The notes under the pieces were generated by a model. The model did no database searches, was not told where the DNA came from, and worked only from the letters and a program-made list of their open reading frames with translations. From Actinomycetota bacterium (lineage in GTDB: Bacteria; Actinomycetota; Thermoleophilia; Gaiellales; Gaiellaceae), in contig SIRU01000015.1 in assembly GCA_004366385.1 (NCBI GenBank), positions 1 through 64,000 of the forward strand: a stretch of DNA of 64,000 nucleotides, in the 5' to 3' direction. The stretch's first letter is position 1. Every line of letters begins with the position of its first letter. The position numbers and the translations under genes were made by a program. Positions 51,726-63,680 of the stretch are shown here, one piece after another.

Positions 51726-51770
51726 GCGAGAGGCATGACCGCCGAGCGCGAGTTCGAAACCGCGGGTGGA

Positions 51771-52955
51771 TCAGAGGACGCGGCGGGCGCCCATGTAGTT
51801 GTGGCCGCGCTGGGACAGGCTCGAGATCTTGACCACGTCACCCGTGTGCGGCGCGTGAATGAACTGCCCGCCGCCGATGTACATGCCCATGTGCCCGAGC
51901 CCGCTGAAGAAGACGAGGTCGCCGGGCTGCTCGCTCCCGCGCGCGACCGGCACGCCGTAGTTCCACTGCGACGCCGCGTGGTGCGGCAGCGAGATCCCGA
52001 TCTGCGCGTAGACGTACGACGTGAGGCCGGAGCAGTCGAAGCCGGCCGGGCTCGCCCCTCCCCACACGTACGGGACGCCCAGGTACTGGAGCGCGATCGC
52101 GACGACCTGCGAGGCCTTCGTCCCGTCGGGCGGCGGTGCGTCGAAGTCGATTGGCGCCGAGGACGCCGTGGTCGTGAGCGGCGTCGAGGCCGCCGCATCG
52201 GCTGCGGCCTGCGCCGCGAGCTGCGCGGCATGCGCACGTGCCCGCGCCTGCGCCTCGAGCGCCGCCTGCCGCCTGCGCTCGGCTGCCTCCATCTGCGCGA
52301 TCTCGGTCTTCACCGAGTTGTACAGCCGCTGGCGCTCGACGAGCCGCGACTCGATGGTCGCCTTCTGCGCCGCCCGGTCGGCGACGATCCGCGTCTGGGC
52401 CTTCCGCTTGTCCTGGAGCGCGCGGCGGTGGGTCTCGACCGCGGCCTTGTACCGCTTCACCTCCGCGAGGATCTTCGCGTCGAGGCTGGACACGCGCTTG
52501 ATCGCCTCCAGCCGCACCACGATGTCGTCGAGGCTGCGTGCACCGAGGAGCACCTCGAGCGTCGAGTCGCCCTGGCCCTTGACGTACAGCTCGCGGAGCC
52601 GCTTGGCGATCCGCTGCTGCGAGACCTTCAGGCTCTTGCGGGAGGCGACGAGATGCTTCTTGTTGACGACCAGCTCGCCGTCGATCCGGTCGAGCTCGAC
52701 GTTGGCGTAGTTATACGCCTCGATCGACTGCGCGAGGTCGGCGTCGAGCTGCTCGAGCTGCGCCACGATCGCCCGCGCCTGGGCGCGCTTCTCCTGGATA
52801 CCGGGGTCGGCCGTAGCCGATCCCACGGCAAGCAGCAGCCCCGCGGCGAGTGCCACGACAAGCACTGCAATTGGCGTCCATCCGGCTGTCGAGCCCCCGA
52901 TGAATCTCCTGCGTCGACTCCGGACGGATCCGCCAGTGGCGGTCTGGCCCGTCAC
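51771..52955 (-). CDS. Secreted NlpC/P60 peptidoglycan hydrolase with coiled coil (RipA-like)
   Basis: 394 residues. Basic N-terminus and hydrophobic signal segment (residues about 28-48), then a long coiled coil (50-240) as in RipA/CwlO proteins, an Ala/Thr linker and the NlpC/P60 domain: catalytic Cys in GFDCSGLTSYVYAQ, His in LGHMGMYIGGG, third residue His in FIHAPHTGD. It cuts the peptide stems of peptidoglycan. GTG 52955 has TAGGCT nine bases upstream and TTGCGG 17 bp before that. Confidence 0.93.
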   Translation of the reverse strand: MTGQTATGGSVRSRRRRFIGGSTAGWTPIAVLVVALAAGLLLAVGSATADPGIQEKRAQARAIVAQLEQLDADLAQSIEAYNYANVELDRIDGELVVNKKHLVASRKSLKVSQQRIAKRLRELYVKGQGDSTLEVLLGARSLDDIVVRLEAIKRVSSLDAKILAEVKRYKAAVETHRRALQDKRKAQTRIVADRAAQKATIESRLVERQRLYNSVKTEIAQMEAAERRRQAALEAQARARAHAAQLAAQAAADAAASTPLTTTASSAPIDFDAPPPDGTKASQVVAIALQYLGVPYVWGGASPAGFDCSGLTSYVYAQIGISLPHHAASQWNYGVPVARGSEQPGDLVFFSGLGHMGMYIGGGQFIHAPHTGDVVKISSLSQRGHNYMGARRVL

Positions 52956-53209
52956 AAGTCGGGGAGCCTAGCAGCCGCGCCGGACGGCCGCAACCGGCAA
53001 CCGTCCAAAAAGTAGCCGCAAAATGGCACTTTCCGCCCGCACACACGACACCTCCGATCTGATTGGAGTCGCGGCCTCGTGCGGTGATCGACGTCCGTGC
53101 CGAGCAGGGCCCAGGCGCGCCGCGGGGGCCGAACGTCCCTGGTCGTCACGGTGTTCCGGTAGGAGTCGCTCGGCTGGCGGCCGTCGGGCGCGTCAGCTAC
53201 AAGCAGCGC
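52956..53209. promoter_or_regulatory. Divergent promoter region between NlpC/P60 and dacB genes
   Basis: For the hydrolase, minus-strand TTGCGG and TAGGCT are 17 bp apart. For dacB, TGGCGG (53175-53180) and TACAAG (53198-53203) are 17 bp apart. An AT-richer stretch at 53008-53035 may hold an operator. No riboswitch was recognised. Confidence 0.45.
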
Positions 53210-54427
53210 ATGGGCTTCCTCCACCGCTTGGCTGCCCTCGCCGCGGCGACGCTCGCGGCGGCGGTGCCCGCCGCCACCGTCGACCACACCGAGGCCGCCC
53301 CGAGACCGCTCGAGACGGCGCTCCGGCAGGCACTCGCCGGGCCCGGGCTGCCGCAGTCGCGCACCAGCGCCCTCGCAGTCGACCTGCGGACGGGCGAGGT
53401 CGTGTTCCAGTCGAACGCGGCGCGCGCGCTCGCTCCGGCCTCCGCCGAGAAGCTCGCGGTCTCGTTCGCAGCGCTCCGACTCCTCGGCCCTGCTTTCCGC
53501 TTCCGCACCGAGGTCGTCGGCGACGGCGCCCTCGACGGCGGCGTGTGGCGCGGAAACCTCTATCTCGTCGGGTACGGCGACCCGACCCTGGGGCAGCGCG
53601 ACCTGAAGGCGCTCGCCCGCGACGTCGCCGGCTGGGGGATCACGCGCGTGACCGGACGCATCGTCGGCGACGAGCGGCACTTCGACAAGAAGCGGGACGC
53701 GCCGGGGTGGAAGCCGTCGTTCGTCGGGATCGAGTCGCCGCCGCTCTCCGCGCTCGTGGTGGGGGGCATCCGCGTGCGCAGCGCGAACGGCTCGGCAGCC
53801 GCCGCGGCGAGGGCGTTCTCCGAGGCGCTGACCCGACGCGGCCTGAAGGTGGACGGCCGCTCGACGACCGGCCGGGCCCCGCAGACCGCGCTCCCGCTCG
53901 CGCTCGACCTCTCCCAGCCACTGGCGGCGATCGTCAAGCGGATGAACGCCGACAGCGACAACTTCACCTCCGAGCTGGTGCTGAAGGAGCTCGGAGCGAG
54001 CGTGGCGAGACAGGGCTCGACTGCCGCCGGGGCACGCGTCGTCATACGGGAGCTGCGTGCCGCGGGCGTCCCCGTCGCGGGCGTCAGGATCGTGGACGGC
54101 TCCGGGCTCTCGCGCCTCGACCGGCTGAGCGCGAGCGCGCTCGTCGGCATCCTCCGAGCGGGCGCCGAGGACCCCGCGATCTCAGGCCACTTCGTGACGT
54201 CCCTCGCGGTCGCGGGCGTGTCGGGGACGCTCAAGCGCCGCCTCGCCACGAGGCCGACGCGGGGCCGGGTGATCGCGAAAACGGGGACGACCAGCATCTC
54301 CTCGGCGCTCGCCGGCTACGTGCGGCAGCGCTACGCGTTCGCGATCGTCCAGAACGGCTCGCCGGTGCCGTACTGGACCGCGCGACAGGCGCAGGACCGC
54401 TTCGTCACGATCCTCGCCCGCCGCTGA
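53210..54427 (+). CDS. dacB: D-alanyl-D-alanine carboxypeptidase, PBP4/DacB type (S13)
   Basis: 405 residues. Signal peptide (LAALAAATLAAAVPAA), then the S13 catalytic motifs: SxxK as S78-AEK, SxN as SDN in MNADSDNFTSELVLKELGA, and KTG in AKTGTTSISS. The extra domain between SxxK and SxN is present. It trims cell-wall peptides. ATG 53210 starts at the signal peptide and has TACAAG six bases upstream; the frame remains open upstream. Confidence 0.93.
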   Translation: MGFLHRLAALAAATLAAAVPAATVDHTEAAPRPLETALRQALAGPGLPQSRTSALAVDLRTGEVVFQSNAARALAPASAEKLAVSFAALRLLGPAFRFRTEVVGDGALDGGVWRGNLYLVGYGDPTLGQRDLKALARDVAGWGITRVTGRIVGDERHFDKKRDAPGWKPSFVGIESPPLSALVVGGIRVRSANGSAAAAARAFSEALTRRGLKVDGRSTTGRAPQTALPLALDLSQPLAAIVKRMNADSDNFTSELVLKELGASVARQGSTAAGARVVIRELRAAGVPVAGVRIVDGSGLSRLDRLSASALVGILRAGAEDPAISGHFVTSLAVAGVSGTLKRRLATRPTRGRVIAKTGTTSISSALAGYVRQRYAFAIVQNGSPVPYWTARQAQDRFVTILARR

Positions 54428-54433
54428 ACGGAC

Positions 54434-57106
<2,673 letters not shown>

Positions 57107-57116
57107 CTAGTCGGCC

Positions 57117-57296
57117 ACCGGTGTCAGACACCGCCTGCCTGGCCGGAGCCGACGTGAGCAATGCGGACACGGCCACGGTGGACAAGCGACGGCGTACCAA
57201 TCGGCGATTCCCGGCCCTACGCGGGTCTCGCCTGTGGAACGGTTGACACACAGTTGGCACGGTTGCCCCTTGACAAAGAGGGTGTCTGACACCGGT
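57117..57296. mobile_element. 180-bp element with 16-bp terminal inverted repeats (MITE/REP-pair-like)
   Basis: ACCGGTGTCAGACACC (57117-57132) and its exact reverse complement GGTGTCTGACACCGGT (57281-57296) bound a segment of visibly lower GC than the genes around it. Each end is itself nearly palindromic (GGTGTCAGACACC). A 61-residue minus-strand frame (57107-57292) starts in one repeat and has CQLC and CPHC pairs, but no transposase was recognised. It abuts the truA stop, whose TAA lies in the A/T run at its edge. Confidence 0.6.
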
Positions 57297-57298
57297 TT

Positions 57299-58030
57299 TT
57301 ATGTTCGGTACTCCACCCGCTCGAGGTAGAGGCCCCAGGGTGGGGCGGTGAGACCGGCCTCCGAGCGGGGGCGGCCCTCCAGGAGCTCCCCGATCCGCGC
57401 CGGCGCCTCGGGGCCGAGCTCGAGCATCGTCCCGACGAGCGTTCGCACCATGTGCCGGAGGACGCTCTCGGCCGTGATCGTGAAGTCGAGCCGGTCGCCG
57501 TCGCTCGCCCACGCCGCCGCGTGAACCTCGCGCCGGAAGACGTCGTGCTGCGTCTCGGCAGGGGTGAACGCCCGGAAGTCGTGCTCCCCCCTGAGCAGCG
57601 AAGCGGCCGCGCGCAGCGCATCGAGATCCGCCGGCCGCGGCCACCAGAGCGCCCGCCGCGCCTCCAGCGGCGCCCGCGCGCGCCGCGCCAGCACGCGGTA
57701 GCGGTACGAGCGCGACCGCGCCGAGAAGCGCGCGTGGAACTCGGCGTCCGCCTCCTCCGCCGCGAGCACCGCCACGTCCTCGGGAAGCGCTGCTGTGAGT
57801 GCCTCCGCTGCCGCCTCCACGGGAGGGCCGCCCTCCACGTCGACGCTCGCCACCTGCCCGGTCGCGTGCACGCCGGCGTCCGTCCGCCCGGCGACCCCGA
57901 GCCCGTCCCAGCGCGGGAACACCGCGTCGAGCGCCTCCCGCACGACGCCCTCGACCGTGCGCTCGCCGGGCTGCCGCGCCCAGCCGCGGAACCCGGTCCC
58001 GTCGTACTCGAGTGCGAGCTTCAGCTTCAT
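57299..58030 (-). CDS. truA: tRNA pseudouridine(38-40) synthase TruA
   Basis: 243 residues. [24 protein letters not shown] at the start; catalytic Asp in [37 protein letters not shown]-terminal [21 protein letters not shown]. In many bacteria truA directly follows rpsD-rpoA-rplQ; here four unrelated genes lie between rplQ and truA. The stop codon borders the inverted-repeat element. Confidence 0.96.
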   Translation of the reverse strand: MKLKLALEYDGTGFRGWARQPGERTVEGVVREALDAVFPRWDGLGVAGRTDAGVHATGQVASVDVEGGPPVEAAAEALTAALPEDVAVLAAEEADAEFHARFSARSRSYRYRVLARRARAPLEARRALWWPRPADLDALRAAASLLRGEHDFRAFTPAETQHDVFRREVHAAAWASDGDRLDFTITAESVLRHMVRTLVGTMLELGPEAPARIGELLEGRPRSEAGLTAPPWGLYLERVEYRT

Positions 58031-58041
58031 GACGTGACATC

Positions 58042-59286
58042 ATGGCGTCGCTCATGGCGGGGGCGGCCAAATACGACCTCTACAGCCACGACTTCCGGCG
58101 GGCGACCTACGAGACCTACGCGCGCATGCGCGAGCGCGACCCCGTGCACCTCCAGCCCGGCCTCGACGGCGAGACGCCGATCTGGTTCGTCACCCGCTAC
58201 GACGACGTCGTCGCACTGCTCACCGACAACGAGCGCTTCGTCCTCGACCCGGCGCTCGCGCTCACCCCGGACGAGCTGCGCCGCCGCGAGGACGAGAGCC
58301 CGCTCCCGCTGGACGAGCGCGTCAGCACGCACCTCCTCACGCAGGACGGCGAGGATCACCGGCGGCTCCGGCGCCTCGTCACGAAGGCGTTCACGCCGCG
58401 GATGATCGAGGGGCTACGCCCGCGGATCGAGGAGATCGCGGACGAGCTGCTCGACGCCGTCGCGCCGCACGGCTCGATGGACCTCGTGGACGACTTCGCG
58501 TTCCCGCTCCCGATCACCGTCATCGCCGAGCTGCTCGGCATCCCGGTGGAGGACCGCGACCGCTTCCGTGTCTGGTCGAACACCTTCGTCCTCCCCCCGC
58601 TCACGGACGAGCTGCGCGAGCAGTTCTCACGGCACACGAACGAGTTCGTCGCGTATCTCGACGACCTCTTCCGCGAGCGCCGCGCCCGGCCGACGGACGA
58701 CCTCGTGAGCGCGCTCGTCCAGGCCGAGGAGCAGGGCGACCACCTGAGCGAGAACGAGCTCTACTCGATGGCCGTCCTCCTGATCGTGGCCGGTCACGAG
58801 ACGACGGTGAGCCTGATCACGAACGCCGTGCACGCGCTCCTGACGCACCCCGACCAGCTCGCCGCGCTGCGCTCCGACCGCTCGCTGGTGCCGCCCGCGG
58901 TCGACGAGCTGCTGCGCTTCGACAGCCCCGTCGAGCGGACGATCACGCGCTGGGCCGCGGACGACGTCGAGCTCGGCGGCGAACGGATCGCGCGCGGCGA
59001 CCTCGTCATCGCCGTCATCGGCTCAGCGAACCGCGACGAGTCGCGCTTCCTCGACGCCGGGACGCTCGACGTGACGCGCGAGGACGTGCGGCACGTCGGC
59101 TTCGGGCGCGGCCCGCACTACTGCCTGGGAGCGCCGCTCGCGAAGCTCGAGACCGAGATCGCCCTCACGAAGCTCCTCGACCGGCTCCCGGGCCTGCGCC
59201 TCGCGATCGCCGAGGACGACCTCTACTGGCGCCCGGTCCCGATCTTCCGCAGCCTCGCCTCGCTCCCGGTCGCCTGGGACGCCTGA
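58042..59286 (+). CDS. Cytochrome P450
   Basis: 414 residues, soluble bacterial class I type. I-helix LIVAGHETTVSLI (acid-alcohol pair E-T), K-helix ExxR in PAVDELLRFDSPVERT region, heme-binding FGRGPHYCLGAPLA with the ligand Cys361. Electron partners (ferredoxin) are not adjacent. ATG 58042 is 11 bp from the divergent truA start; no Shine-Dalgarno. Substrate unknown. Confidence 0.94.
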   Translation: MASLMAGAAKYDLYSHDFRRATYETYARMRERDPVHLQPGLDGETPIWFVTRYDDVVALLTDNERFVLDPALALTPDELRRREDESPLPLDERVSTHLLTQDGEDHRRLRRLVTKAFTPRMIEGLRPRIEEIADELLDAVAPHGSMDLVDDFAFPLPITVIAELLGIPVEDRDRFRVWSNTFVLPPLTDELREQFSRHTNEFVAYLDDLFRERRARPTDDLVSALVQAEEQGDHLSENELYSMAVLLIVAGHETTVSLITNAVHALLTHPDQLAALRSDRSLVPPAVDELLRFDSPVERTITRWAADDVELGGERIARGDLVIAVIGSANRDESRFLDAGTLDVTREDVRHVGFGRGPHYCLGAPLAKLETEIALTKLLDRLPGLRLAIAEDDLYWRPVPIFRSLASLPVAWDA

Positions 59287-59298
59287 GCGCCGCACGGA

Positions 59299-59327
59299 TG
59301 GACAGAGGCGGGAGCCGCTCCTACGAT
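59299..59327 (+). promoter_or_regulatory. Promoter of the surface-protein gene
   Basis: TGGACA (59299-59304) and TACGAT (59322-59327) are exactly 17 bp apart. GTG 59334 follows six bases after the -10, matching the leaderless pattern. Confidence 0.6.
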
Positions 59328-59333
59328 GGGAGC

Positions 59334-60830
59334 GTGAGCCCTACGCGTCGGGCATGGCTACGTGCCCGACGACCGTCTGCAGCGGGCACGTCACCCGTCA
59401 CGTACACGGGGCTCGCACTCGGCCCGCACCGGTTCCTCGTCCGCGCCTACGACCAGCGGGGAACCGCCCTGGGCTCCGACGCCCGCTCCTGGACCGTCGT
59501 CAGCGGCCCCGCCCCGCCGACCCTGCGCCTCGCCGCCACACAGCAGGTGGCGCCCGGCGGGCTCGCGACGCTCGACGCCTCCGGGTCGACCGGCGACATC
59601 GTCTCGTTCGCCTTCGACCTCGACGGCAACGGCAGCTTCGAGACGAAGTGCGAGCAGGATGCCAAGGCGGGCGCCGTGTACGGGAAGCCCGGCACGTACG
59701 CGGTCGGGGCGATGGCAGTCTCCTCCCAGGGTGCGACGAGCTTCGCGAAGGCGACGATCTTCGTCTCGGGGTCGCCGGCGCCGCCACCCTCCGGCTCCCC
59801 GGCGATCCCGGCGGACGTGACGGTCGGAGCCTGTTCGCAGAACCTGGCACCGCTCGATCTGCTCGCGCTCGTGCTCACATGCCCGAAGATCGTGGCGCTG
59901 GGCATCGCGGAAGCCGTGGCCGCTAAGGGCTGCTTCAAGCACACCGCTGTCGAGAAGCCGGAGAAGCGCGAGCTCTACGTCGCCGAGCCGCAGGCGTTCC
60001 CGCTGCCCGCCCGCATCGTGTCCGCACGACTCGCCGGCTCCGGCCACGAGCGCGTGCTTCGCTACACCGCGATGCTCGAGAAGGGTCAGCGCGTGAGCTT
60101 CGTCGAGCGCGGGCGGGGAGTCGAGAGCCTGGTCGGAAGCACGACGAGCGCGAGCGGGACGATCCGCTTCACGCTCGCCGACGGCCGCGCCGGAGCTCGC
60201 CGGATCGACGCGATCGTGGAGTCGAGCGGCATCCCGATCCGGACGGAGACCGTCGCACGGTTCCGTTCCCCCGCCCCGCTCGTCCTCCCAGCGCCGCGCG
60301 TCGTGACGTCGCGAACCGCCCGCGGGCTCTCAGTGCGCTGGGGTGCCGTGCGCGGCGCGTCCGCCTATCGCTTGCGAATCGCGCTCGGGGACGGCCGGCT
60401 CACCACCAGGGTGCTGAAGCAGAGCCGCCGCTCCCTGCTCGTCACTGGCGTCAACGCACGCACGTCGGCCGTCGTCACCGTGCGCGCGCTCGGCCCGTCG
60501 TTCCGTGCCGGCCGACCTGCCCAGTCCCGGATCGCCGCACGTCCGAGCGTCTCGGCGCCCACGGCCATCGGCCTCACGAGCTTGCGAAGGACGCGCACGC
60601 TCGTCGTCACGTGCGTCCTGGGCGCGGACGGGGTCTGCTCCGCCCGCGCCACCGTCCGCGGCCGCGTGGTCGCCACCGGGTCGGCGAGGGGCGCGTACGG
60701 ACGCGCGGTGAGCATCCGCGCGCGGCTCACCGCCTCCGGCGCGTCGTTCGTCCGGGCGAGGGACACGCTCGTGCTGACCGTCGCGGTGCCGGGCGAAGCT
60801 CCGCGCGTCATCCGCACGCGGATCCGCTGA
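59334..60830 (+). CDS. PKD/Ig-like surface protein apparently lacking its signal peptide
   Basis: 498 residues. The protein begins VSPTRRAWLRARRPSAAG and at once continues TSPVTYTGLALGPHRFLVRA, the second half of an Ig-like domain common in secreted actinobacterial proteins. A PKD-like domain follows (PGGLATLDASGSTGDIVSFAFDLDGNGSFE) and later beta-rich repeats. No hydrophobic signal segment is present although the promoter is intact. This suggests an internal deletion that fused the basic n-region of a signal peptide to mid-domain sequence; it may be a pseudogene. The end overlaps the convergent kelch gene by 23 bp. Confidence 0.55.
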   Translation: MSPTRRAWLRARRPSAAGTSPVTYTGLALGPHRFLVRAYDQRGTALGSDARSWTVVSGPAPPTLRLAATQQVAPGGLATLDASGSTGDIVSFAFDLDGNGSFETKCEQDAKAGAVYGKPGTYAVGAMAVSSQGATSFAKATIFVSGSPAPPPSGSPAIPADVTVGACSQNLAPLDLLALVLTCPKIVALGIAEAVAAKGCFKHTAVEKPEKRELYVAEPQAFPLPARIVSARLAGSGHERVLRYTAMLEKGQRVSFVERGRGVESLVGSTTSASGTIRFTLADGRAGARRIDAIVESSGIPIRTETVARFRSPAPLVLPAPRVVTSRTARGLSVRWGAVRGASAYRLRIALGDGRLTTRVLKQSRRSLLVTGVNARTSAVVTVRALGPSFRAGRPAQSRIAARPSVSAPTAIGLTSLRRTRTLVVTCVLGADGVCSARATVRGRVVATGSARGAYGRAVSIRARLTASGASFVRARDTLVLTVAVPGEAPRVIRTRIR

Positions 60831-61812
60831 GGAACCGCCCCTCGCACCTCGATCGCTCCACCCCGGCTCCGCGCTCGGCACCGCCCTCCGGGCGCGGGAT
60901 CGCGAGCGACTCGTTCGCGGTGCTCACCGTGAGCCCCGGCTCGGTGCCGCCGCCGATCACGAACACGCGGCCGCCCAGCGCGGCGACGCCGAGCCCGTGG
61001 CGCGGCGTCGGCAGGTCCGGGAGCTGCGACCAGCGGCGCGTGGCGATCCGGTAGACCAGCACCTCCTTGATCGTCCCCTGCGGCTCCTCGCCCCCGACCG
61101 ACACGACCTGACCGCGCAGCGCCGCGGCCCCCGTCCCGCCGCGCGGGTCGGGCACCGGAGGCAGGCGTGTCCAGCGCTTGTCGCCCGGCCGGTACGACTC
61201 GAACGCGAGGAGGTTCGTGTCGATCCCCGCCGTGCGGCCCGCGACCGCATACACGGTCCCGGCGAACGACGTCACGCCCAGGTGCTCGCGCGGGGTCGGC
61301 CCGGGGAGCACCGACCAGCGCCGCGTCCTCAGGTCGAAGGCGAGCGCGTTCTTCGCCAGCCGGCCCTGCGCCGCGACGCCGCCGGCGACGACGATCTTCC
61401 CGTTCGCGAGCGCGGCCCCGGCCGCCGCCCGCGGGAACGGCATGCGCGGCAGCCGGCGCCACGTGCGGCCCTCGAGGACGTGGAACGACGGAAGCGCGAC
61501 GCCTTTCACGGTGTAGCCGCCGAGGGCGTACAGCTGCCCGCGCGCGCCGACGGCCATCGAGTGGTGCACGCCGACCGGGAGGTCGGGCAGCCGCCGCCAG
61601 CGGTTCCGGACCGGATCGTACGCGTCCGCCCGCCTCGAAGCCCCGCCGTCGAGGGTGAAGCCGCCGAGCACCGCGATCTCCTTCCCCACCGTCGCCGCCG
61701 CCACCTCCGTGCGCGCGAGCGGCATCGGCGCGCGGGAGTCCCACTGGGCCGACGCCGCCCCCGCGAGCGGCACGACAGCGAGGCCGACGAGCGCGAGGCC
61801 GAGCAGGCGCAC
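60808..61812 (-). CDS. Secreted kelch-repeat beta-propeller protein
   Basis: 334 residues. Signal peptide (LLGLALVGLAVVPLAGAASA). Kelch repeats with the GG doublet and spaced aromatic: EIAVLGGFTLDGG, QLYALGGYTV, KIVVAGGVAAQG, TVYAVAGRT, QVVSVGGEEPQG and RVFVIGGGTEPG, i.e. six blades. Likely a binding protein outside the cell. GTG 61812 has TACGCT six bases upstream on the minus strand. Confidence 0.88.
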   Translation of the reverse strand: MRLLGLALVGLAVVPLAGAASAQWDSRAPMPLARTEVAAATVGKEIAVLGGFTLDGGASRRADAYDPVRNRWRRLPDLPVGVHHSMAVGARGQLYALGGYTVKGVALPSFHVLEGRTWRRLPRMPFPRAAAGAALANGKIVVAGGVAAQGRLAKNALAFDLRTRRWSVLPGPTPREHLGVTSFAGTVYAVAGRTAGIDTNLLAFESYRPGDKRWTRLPPVPDPRGGTGAAALRGQVVSVGGEEPQGTIKEVLVYRIATRRWSQLPDLPTPRHGLGVAALGGRVFVIGGGTEPGLTVSTANESLAIPRPEGGAERGAGVERSRCEGRFLSGSACG

Positions 61813-61838
61813 CCGGCCAGCGTACCGACCGCGGCGCG

Positions 61839-62159
61839 CTACGCTGGATCCACCTCGAGCGTCAGCCCGTCGACGGCGCGCACGACCACCCGTGAGCCTG
61901 TCTGGCAGCCGCCGTCGCAGCGCGCACGCCAGATCTCCCCGTCCACCTTCACCTGGCCCTCGGGCCGAAGGGCGGAGAGCACGACGCCCTGACGCCCGAC
62001 GAGCGACTCGACTCCGACCGTCGCGCGCCGCCGCTGCGACCACCAGAGGAAGAGGCCGGTCTCCGCTATCTCGAGCAGGCCCGCGACGACGACCGCAACG
62101 AGCCCCCAGGGGTGGGGGAGCACGAAGATCGCGAGTAGGACCGCGACGAGGAAGAGCAC
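61839..62159 (-). CDS. NfeD-like membrane protein
   Basis: 106 residues. Hydrophobic segments near 2-14 and 18-40, then the C-terminal OB-fold of the NfeD family (LVGRQGVVLSALRPEGQVKVDGEIWRA, then VVRAVDGLTLEVDP). Short NfeD proteins usually partner a stomatin-like protein; none is encoded here. GTG 62159 lies five bp from a 27-bp palindrome that holds its only upstream TAnnnT. Confidence 0.85.
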   Translation of the reverse strand: MLFLVAVLLAIFVLPHPWGLVAVVVAGLLEIAETGLFLWWSQRRRATVGVESLVGRQGVVLSALRPEGQVKVDGEIWRARCDGGCQTGSRVVVRAVDGLTLEVDPA

Positions 62160-62164
62160 CGAGG

Positions 62165-62191
62165 AGCCAAGTTACAACTTGTAACTTGGCT
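62165..62191. repeat. 27-bp perfect palindrome upstream of nfeD
   Basis: AGCCAAGTTACAA, central C, TTGTAACTTGGCT. Strikingly AT-rich for the region. It lies between rplQ and the nfeD-like gene. Confidence 0.8.
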
Positions 62192-62226
62192 GCGGTGGCG
62201 CCCTGCGTAGAGGGCGAGCCCCGTCC

Positions 62227-62649
62227 CTACGCCTCGGGCTGCTCGTCCTCGGGCTGCGGCGGGCGACGCAGCGAGAGCGGCGTCGCGACGGGCTCGTAGT
62301 CGACGAGCTCGAGATAGACCATGTTCGCGGCGTCGCCGGCGCGCGGCCCGAGCTTCACGATCCGTGTGTAGCCGCCGGGCCGGTCGGAGAAGCGCGGCGC
62401 GACGTCGGCGAAGAGCCGGTGCACGACGTCGTTCGAGCGAAGCGCGGCGAGCGCCTGCCGGCGCGCGTGCAGGTCGCCGCGCTTGCCCAGGGTGATCATC
62501 TTCTCGGCGAACGGCTTCACGGCCCGCGCCTTCGCGTCCGTCGTCTGGATGCGGCCGTGCTCGATCAGCGCGCCCGCGAGGTTCGAGTAGAGCGCCTTGC
62601 GATGCGCCGGATCGCGACCCAGCTTCTTCCCGGAGCGCGCGTGCCGCAT
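62227..62649 (-). CDS. rplQ: 50S ribosomal protein L17
   Basis: 140 residues. [20 protein letters not shown], then [20 protein letters not shown] and [20 protein letters not shown] are diagnostic. The C-terminal tail is extended and acidic. It starts seven bp after the rpoA stop, in the rpsD-rpoA-rplQ operon. A degenerate family-1 palindrome (62208-62229) includes the stop codon. Confidence 0.97.
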   Translation of the reverse strand: MRHARSGKKLGRDPAHRKALYSNLAGALIEHGRIQTTDAKARAVKPFAEKMITLGKRGDLHARRQALAALRSNDVVHRLFADVAPRFSDRPGGYTRIVKLGPRAGDAANMVYLELVDYEPVATPLSLRRPPQPEDEQPEA

Positions 62650-62656
62650 CTGCCTG

Positions 62657-63622
62657 CTACTCCTCGCCCTTCAGCAGCAGACCATGGGTCGCGAGCGCCT
62701 CGCGAACCTCCTCGATCGACTTGCGACCGAAGTTCGGGATCGCGACCAGCTCCGACTCCGACTTCGACGTGAGATCGCCGATCGTCTCGATCCCGACCCG
62801 CTTGAGGCAGTTGTACGAGCGGACGCCGAGCTCGAGCTCCTCGATCGGGAAGTTCTCCATCCCGTGCGAGACGGGCGCCTCAGCAGCCGTCTCCGCCTGA
62901 ACCTCTGCGAAGCCCTCGATGCGGTCGAGGTCGGTGAAGATCGCGAGCTGCCGGATGAGGATCTCGGCTGCCTCGGCGATCGCGTCGCGCGGGCTGACCG
63001 AGCCGTCCGTGGTGACGTCGAGGACGAGCTTGTCGTAGTCCGTGCGCTGCCCGACACGAGCCGCCTCCACCTCGTACGCCACGCGGCGCACCGGCGAGAA
63101 GATCGAGTCGATCGGGACGACGCCGATCGTCGTTTCCGGGCCGCGGTTCATCTCCGCCGGAACGTAGCCGCGGCCGCGGCCGATCGTGAGCGTCATCTCC
63201 AGCTTGCCCTTGTCGGAGACGTGCGCGATCTCGAGCTCCGGGTTGAGGATCTCGAGGTCGGCCGGCGCCTCGATGTCGGCAGCCGTCACGACGCCCGCAC
63301 CCTTCTTCGCGATGTACACCTCGATCTCGGGCGATGCGCCGTGCAGCAGCACGACCAGGTTCTTGAGGTTGAGGATGATGTCGATCACGTCCTCGCGGAC
63401 TCCGGGAAGCGTCGTGAACTCGTGGGCGACGCCCTCGATCTTCACCGCCGTCACCGCCGCGCCCTCGAGCGACGAGAGCAGCACGCGGCGCAGCGAGTTC
63501 CCGAACGTGTGACCGAAGCCGCGGTCGAGCGGCTCGATCTGGAAGACCCCGCGATGGTCGTCCGCCTCCTCGTGGGCGATCCGCGGGACCTGGAACTCCA
63601 TCAGGCTGGTGCGTGTGGCCAA
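62657..63622 (-). CDS. rpoA: RNA polymerase alpha subunit
   Basis: 321 residues. N-terminal domain with [23 protein letters not shown] and [22 protein letters not shown]-terminal domain with [22 protein letters not shown] and [15 protein letters not shown] for DNA and activator contacts. TTG 63622 is the start because AAAGGA lies five bases upstream; ATG 63601 is the next in frame. Second gene of the operon after rpsD. Confidence 0.97.
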   Translation of the reverse strand: MATRTSLMEFQVPRIAHEEADDHRGVFQIEPLDRGFGHTFGNSLRRVLLSSLEGAAVTAVKIEGVAHEFTTLPGVREDVIDIILNLKNLVVLLHGASPEIEVYIAKKGAGVVTAADIEAPADLEILNPELEIAHVSDKGKLEMTLTIGRGRGYVPAEMNRGPETTIGVVPIDSIFSPVRRVAYEVEAARVGQRTDYDKLVLDVTTDGSVSPRDAIAEAAEILIRQLAIFTDLDRIEGFAEVQAETAAEAPVSHGMENFPIEELELGVRSYNCLKRVGIETIGDLTSKSESELVAIPNFGRKSIEEVREALATHGLLLKGEE

Positions 63623-63657
63623 AGCGATCCTTTCTGCGTTGCGTTCGACGTTCGAGA

Positions 63658-63680
63658 GGGCGAGGCGAGCCTCGCCCCTA
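63658..63680. repeat. Family-1 palindrome ending at the rpsD stop
   Basis: GGGCGAGGC, GA, GCCTCGCCC: perfect 9-bp arms. The CTA at 63678-63680 is the complement of the rpsD stop. The hairpin lies inside the rpsD-rpoA intergenic RNA, so it may adjust rpoA expression. Confidence 0.75.

Noticed and set aside
52956-53209. A c-di-AMP (ydaO-type) riboswitch upstream of the NlpC/P60 hydrolase gene, as found in other actinobacteria
   Set aside because: The promoter lies so close to the GTG that there is no room for a leader, and none of the conserved ydaO sequence blocks was seen.
57107-57292. 61-residue frame with CxxC pairs inside the inverted-repeat element, considered as a zinc-finger protein
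   Set aside because: It starts in one terminal repeat and stops beyond the other, has no ribosome site, and matches no family I can recognise; better seen as element sequence.
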